From positions 11,474,181-11,538,180 of the forward strand of contig CM028884.1 in NCBI GenBank assembly GCA_016801885.1: a stretch of 64,000 bases of DNA, written 5' to 3'. The number at the start of each line of letters is the position of its first letter. Positions within the stretch are counted from its first letter, which is position 1. This document shows, piece after piece, positions 61,101 through 64,000 of the stretch. The notes under the pieces are model-generated. The model did not search any database, was not told the origin of the DNA, and saw nothing but the letters and a program-made list of their open reading frames with translations. Origin of the DNA: Toxotes chatareus. Taxonomy: Eukaryota; Chordata; Actinopteri; Toxotidae. Both the position numbers and the translations under genes were made by a program.

Positions 61101-64000
61101 CGTCATACTATAGTAAGGCGCCAAAATGGCAAAAAAAGTCAATTTTTTAAGAAGATGTCTAAAAAATGTCAACATATAGTAAGGCGCCAAAAACGCCAAA
61201 AATACTTTGTAAGAAAATGTCATAAAAAATGGCAAAAAAAGTCATTTGGCAAAAAAGTCAAATTTTTGTAAGACTCAAAATGTCATAAAAACGCTATATA
61301 CTATAGTAAAGGCCAAAAATGGCAAAAAAAAGTCAAATTTTTGTAAGACCTCAAATGTCATAAAAAACGTCATACTATAGTAAGGCCAAAAATGGCAAAA
61401 AAAGTCAAATTTTTGTAAGACCTCAAATGTCATAAAAAAAAACGTCATACTATAGTAAGGCCAAAAATGGCAAAAAAAAAGTCAAATTTTTGTAAGACCT
61501 CAAAAATGTCAAAAAAACCATATACTATAGTAAGGCCAAAAATGCAAAAAAAGTCAAATTTTTGTAAGACCTCAAATGTCAAAAAAAACGCCATATATAT
61601 AGTAAGGCGCCAAAATGGCAAAAAAGTCAAATTTTTGTAAGACCTCAAATGTCAAAAAACGTCATACTATAGTAAGGCGTCAAAAAATGGCAAAAAAGTC
61701 AAATTTTGTAAGACCTCAAAATGTCAAAAAAAACATATCATACTATAGTAAGGCAAAAAAAAAAATGGCAAAAAAAAAGTCAAATTTTTGTAAGACCTCA
61801 AATGTCATAAAAAAACGCATATAGTAGTAAGGCCAAAAATGGCAAAAAAAAAGTCAAATTTTTGTAAGACCTCAAAATGTCATCAAAAAAACATCATACT
61901 ATAGTAAGGCGCAAAAAAATGGCAAAAAAAGTCAAATTTTGTAAGACCTCAAATGTCATCAAAAAAACGCCATACTATAGTAAGGCCAAAAATGGCAAAA
62001 AAAGTCAAATTTTTGTAAGACCTCAAATGTCATAAAAAAAAAATCATACTATAGTAGTAAGGCCAAAAATGCAAAAAAAAAAGTCAAATTTTGTAAGACC
62101 TCAAATGTCATAAAAAACGCCATACTATAGTAAGGCCAAAAATGCAAAAAAAAGTCAAATTTTTGTAAGACCTCAAATGTCATAAAAAACGCCATACTAT
62201 AGTAAGGCCAAAAATGGCAAAAAAAAAAGTCAAATTTTTGTAAGACCTCAAAATGTCATAAAAAACGTCACACTAGTATAGTAAGGCAAAATGTCATAAA
62301 AAAAAAATATAGTAAAGGCCAAAAAAGTCAAATTTTGTAAGACCTCAAATGTCATAAAAAAAACGTCATATATATAGTAAAAAGGCAAAAAATGGCAAAA
62401 AAGTCAAATTTTTGTAAGACCTCAAAATGTCATAAAAAACGTCATACTATAGTAAGCATGCCAAAAATGCAAAAAAAAGTCAAATTTTGTAAGACCTCAA
62501 ATGTCATAAAAACGTCATATACTATAGTAAGGCCAAAAATGGCAAAAAAAGTCAAATTTTTTGTAAGACCTCTCAAATGTCATAAAAAACGTCATACTAT
62601 AGTAAGGCCAAAAAATGGCAAAAAAAAAGTCAAATTTTTGTAAGACCTCAAAATGTCATAAAAAACGCCATACGGTATAGTAAGGCCAAAAATGGCAAAA
62701 AAAAGTCAAATTTTGTAAGACCTCAAATGTCATAAAAAACGTCATACTATAGTATAATGTCAAAAATGGCAAAAAAGTCAAATTTTTGTAAGACCTCAAA
62801 ATGTCCAAAAATGGCATATAAAAAAGGCAAAAAAAAATTTTGTAAGACCTCAAAATGTCATAAAAAAAACGTCATACTATAGTAAGGCCAAAAAATGCAA
62901 AAAAAAAGTCAAATTTTTGTAAGACCTCAAATGTCATAAAAAACGCATACATATAGTAAGGCCAAAAATGGCAAAAAAGTCAATTTTTGTAAGACCTCAA
63001 ATGTCAAAAAAACGTCATACTATAGTAAGGCGCCAAAAATGGCAAAAAAAGTCAAATTTTTGTAAGACCTCAAAATGTCATAAAAAAAACGTCATACTAT
63101 AGTAAGGGCCAAAAATGGCAAAAAGTCAAAAAAGACCTCAAATCATAAAAAATTTTGTAAGACCTCAAAATGTCATTTTTGTAAGAAAATGTCATAAAAA
63201 TACTATAGTAAGGCGTCAAAAAATGGCAAAAAAAAAGTCAAATTTTTGTAAGACCTCAAATGTCATAAAAAAACGTCATACTATACTATAGTAATAAGGC
63301 CAAAAAATGGCAAAAAAGTCAAATTTTGTAAGACCTCAAATGTCAAAAAAACGTCATACTATAGTAAAGGCCAAAAATGGCAAAAAAAGTCAAATTTTGT
63401 AAGACCTCAAATGTCATAAAAAACGTCATACTATAGTAAATGCCAAAAATGGCAAAAAAAAAGTCAAATTTTTGTAAGACCTCAAATGTCATAAAAACGT
63501 CATACTAGTAGGCCAAAAATGGCAAAAAAAAATAAGACCTCAAATGTCAAAAAAGTCAAATTTTGCCAAAAATGACTCAAAATGTCATTTTAAAAGACCT
63601 CAAATGTCATAAAAATACGTCATACTATATAGTAAGGCAAAAATGGCAAAAAAAAAGTCAAATTTTGTAAGACCTCAAAATGTCATAAAAAACGTCATAC
63701 TATAGTAAGGCCAAAAAATGGCAAAAAAAGTCAAAATTTTTTGTAAGACCTCAAATGTCATAAAAAAACGTCATACTATAGTAAGGCGCAAAAAAAAATG
63801 GCAAAAAAAAAGTCATTTTTGTAAGACCTCAAATGTCATCAAAAAAACGTCATACTATAGTAGTAAGCGCCAAAAAAATCATAAAAAAAAAGTCAAATTT
63901 TGTAAGACCTCAAAATGTCAAAAAAAAACGTCATACTATAGTAATAAGGCCAAAAAATGGGCAAAAAAAAAAAGTCAAATTTTTGTAAGACCTCAAATGT
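49137..64000 (+). repeat. A-rich tandem satellite, about 200 monomers of 65-80 bp, continuing past the window
   Basis: The monomer is built from GTAAGACCTCAAAATGTCAT, then AAAAAACGTCATACTATAGT, then AAGGCGTCAAAAAATGGC, then an A-run and GTCAAATTTTT. Spacing between successive GTAAGACC boxes is about 76-80 bases at the start and about 70-73 bases near 62,900-63,060. The + strand is strongly A-over-T. Length varies mainly in A-runs and in the GGCGTC segment. No boundary on the right. All open frames (KFCKTS…, VRPQNV… on +; MTFEVLQ… on -) are translations of the monomer and not genes. No spacers, so it is not a CRISPR. Confidence 0.97.

Noticed and set aside
50035..62853. Many repetitive open frames on both strands (KFCKTS/VRPQNV on +, MTFEVLQ on -)
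   Set aside because: They are the satellite monomer read in different frames; lengths follow chance multiples of three in the monomer, with no splice or start context.
49137..64000. CRISPR-like array
   Set aside because: Units are contiguous, with no unique spacers, in a vertebrate genome.

Overview
The window looks like nuclear DNA of a teleost fish. It has short introns, TC/AC microsatellites, several fish-type dispersed repeats, one intact multi-exon vertebrate gene and a large A-rich satellite. There is no bacterial or viral gene organisation. All annotation is by reading; no alignment or search was run.

Positions 1-33,460 hold no gene I can support. The stretch mixes low-complexity sequence (TC, AC, G-rich and purine tracts), one degraded transposon-like patch, and blocks dense in homeodomain, POU and SOX-type sites that read like conserved noncoding (enhancer) DNA, the best being 24,270-24,830, 31,700-32,230 and 32,880-33,310. 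Three isolated exon-like segments (21,509-21,647 +; 26,000-26,079 -; 28,174-28,227 +) cannot be assigned.

Positions 33,461-36,640 hold a foldback repeat and then a decayed copy of what looks like a multicopy fish family (SAMD3-like/uncharacterised). The copy has phase-compatible exons, an in-frame stop inside its homology, and templated inverted duplications.

Positions 38,330-43,806 (+) hold the one clear gene: a 21-exon ubiquitin-specific protease (USP, peptidase C19) of the USP37/USP29 type. My splice model gives 861 residues with a complete Cys-His-Asp active site (C557, H808, D830). The N-terminal half is not the usual PH-domain region. It is acidic and disordered, built from six tandemly duplicated exons (exons 6-11) and flanked by two basic Trp-Trp motifs. 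The stop codon overlaps the polyadenylation signal.

Positions 43,811-49,125 contain dispersed fish repeats, a perfect 17-bp-arm hairpin beside a 28-T run, a degenerate tandem repeat, and a repeat copy ending in poly(A). From about 49,126 to the window end runs a satellite of roughly 200 monomers of about 70-80 bp, each carrying a TACTATAGTA palindrome. It changes character along its length and runs off the window. Every ORF inside it is a repeat artefact.
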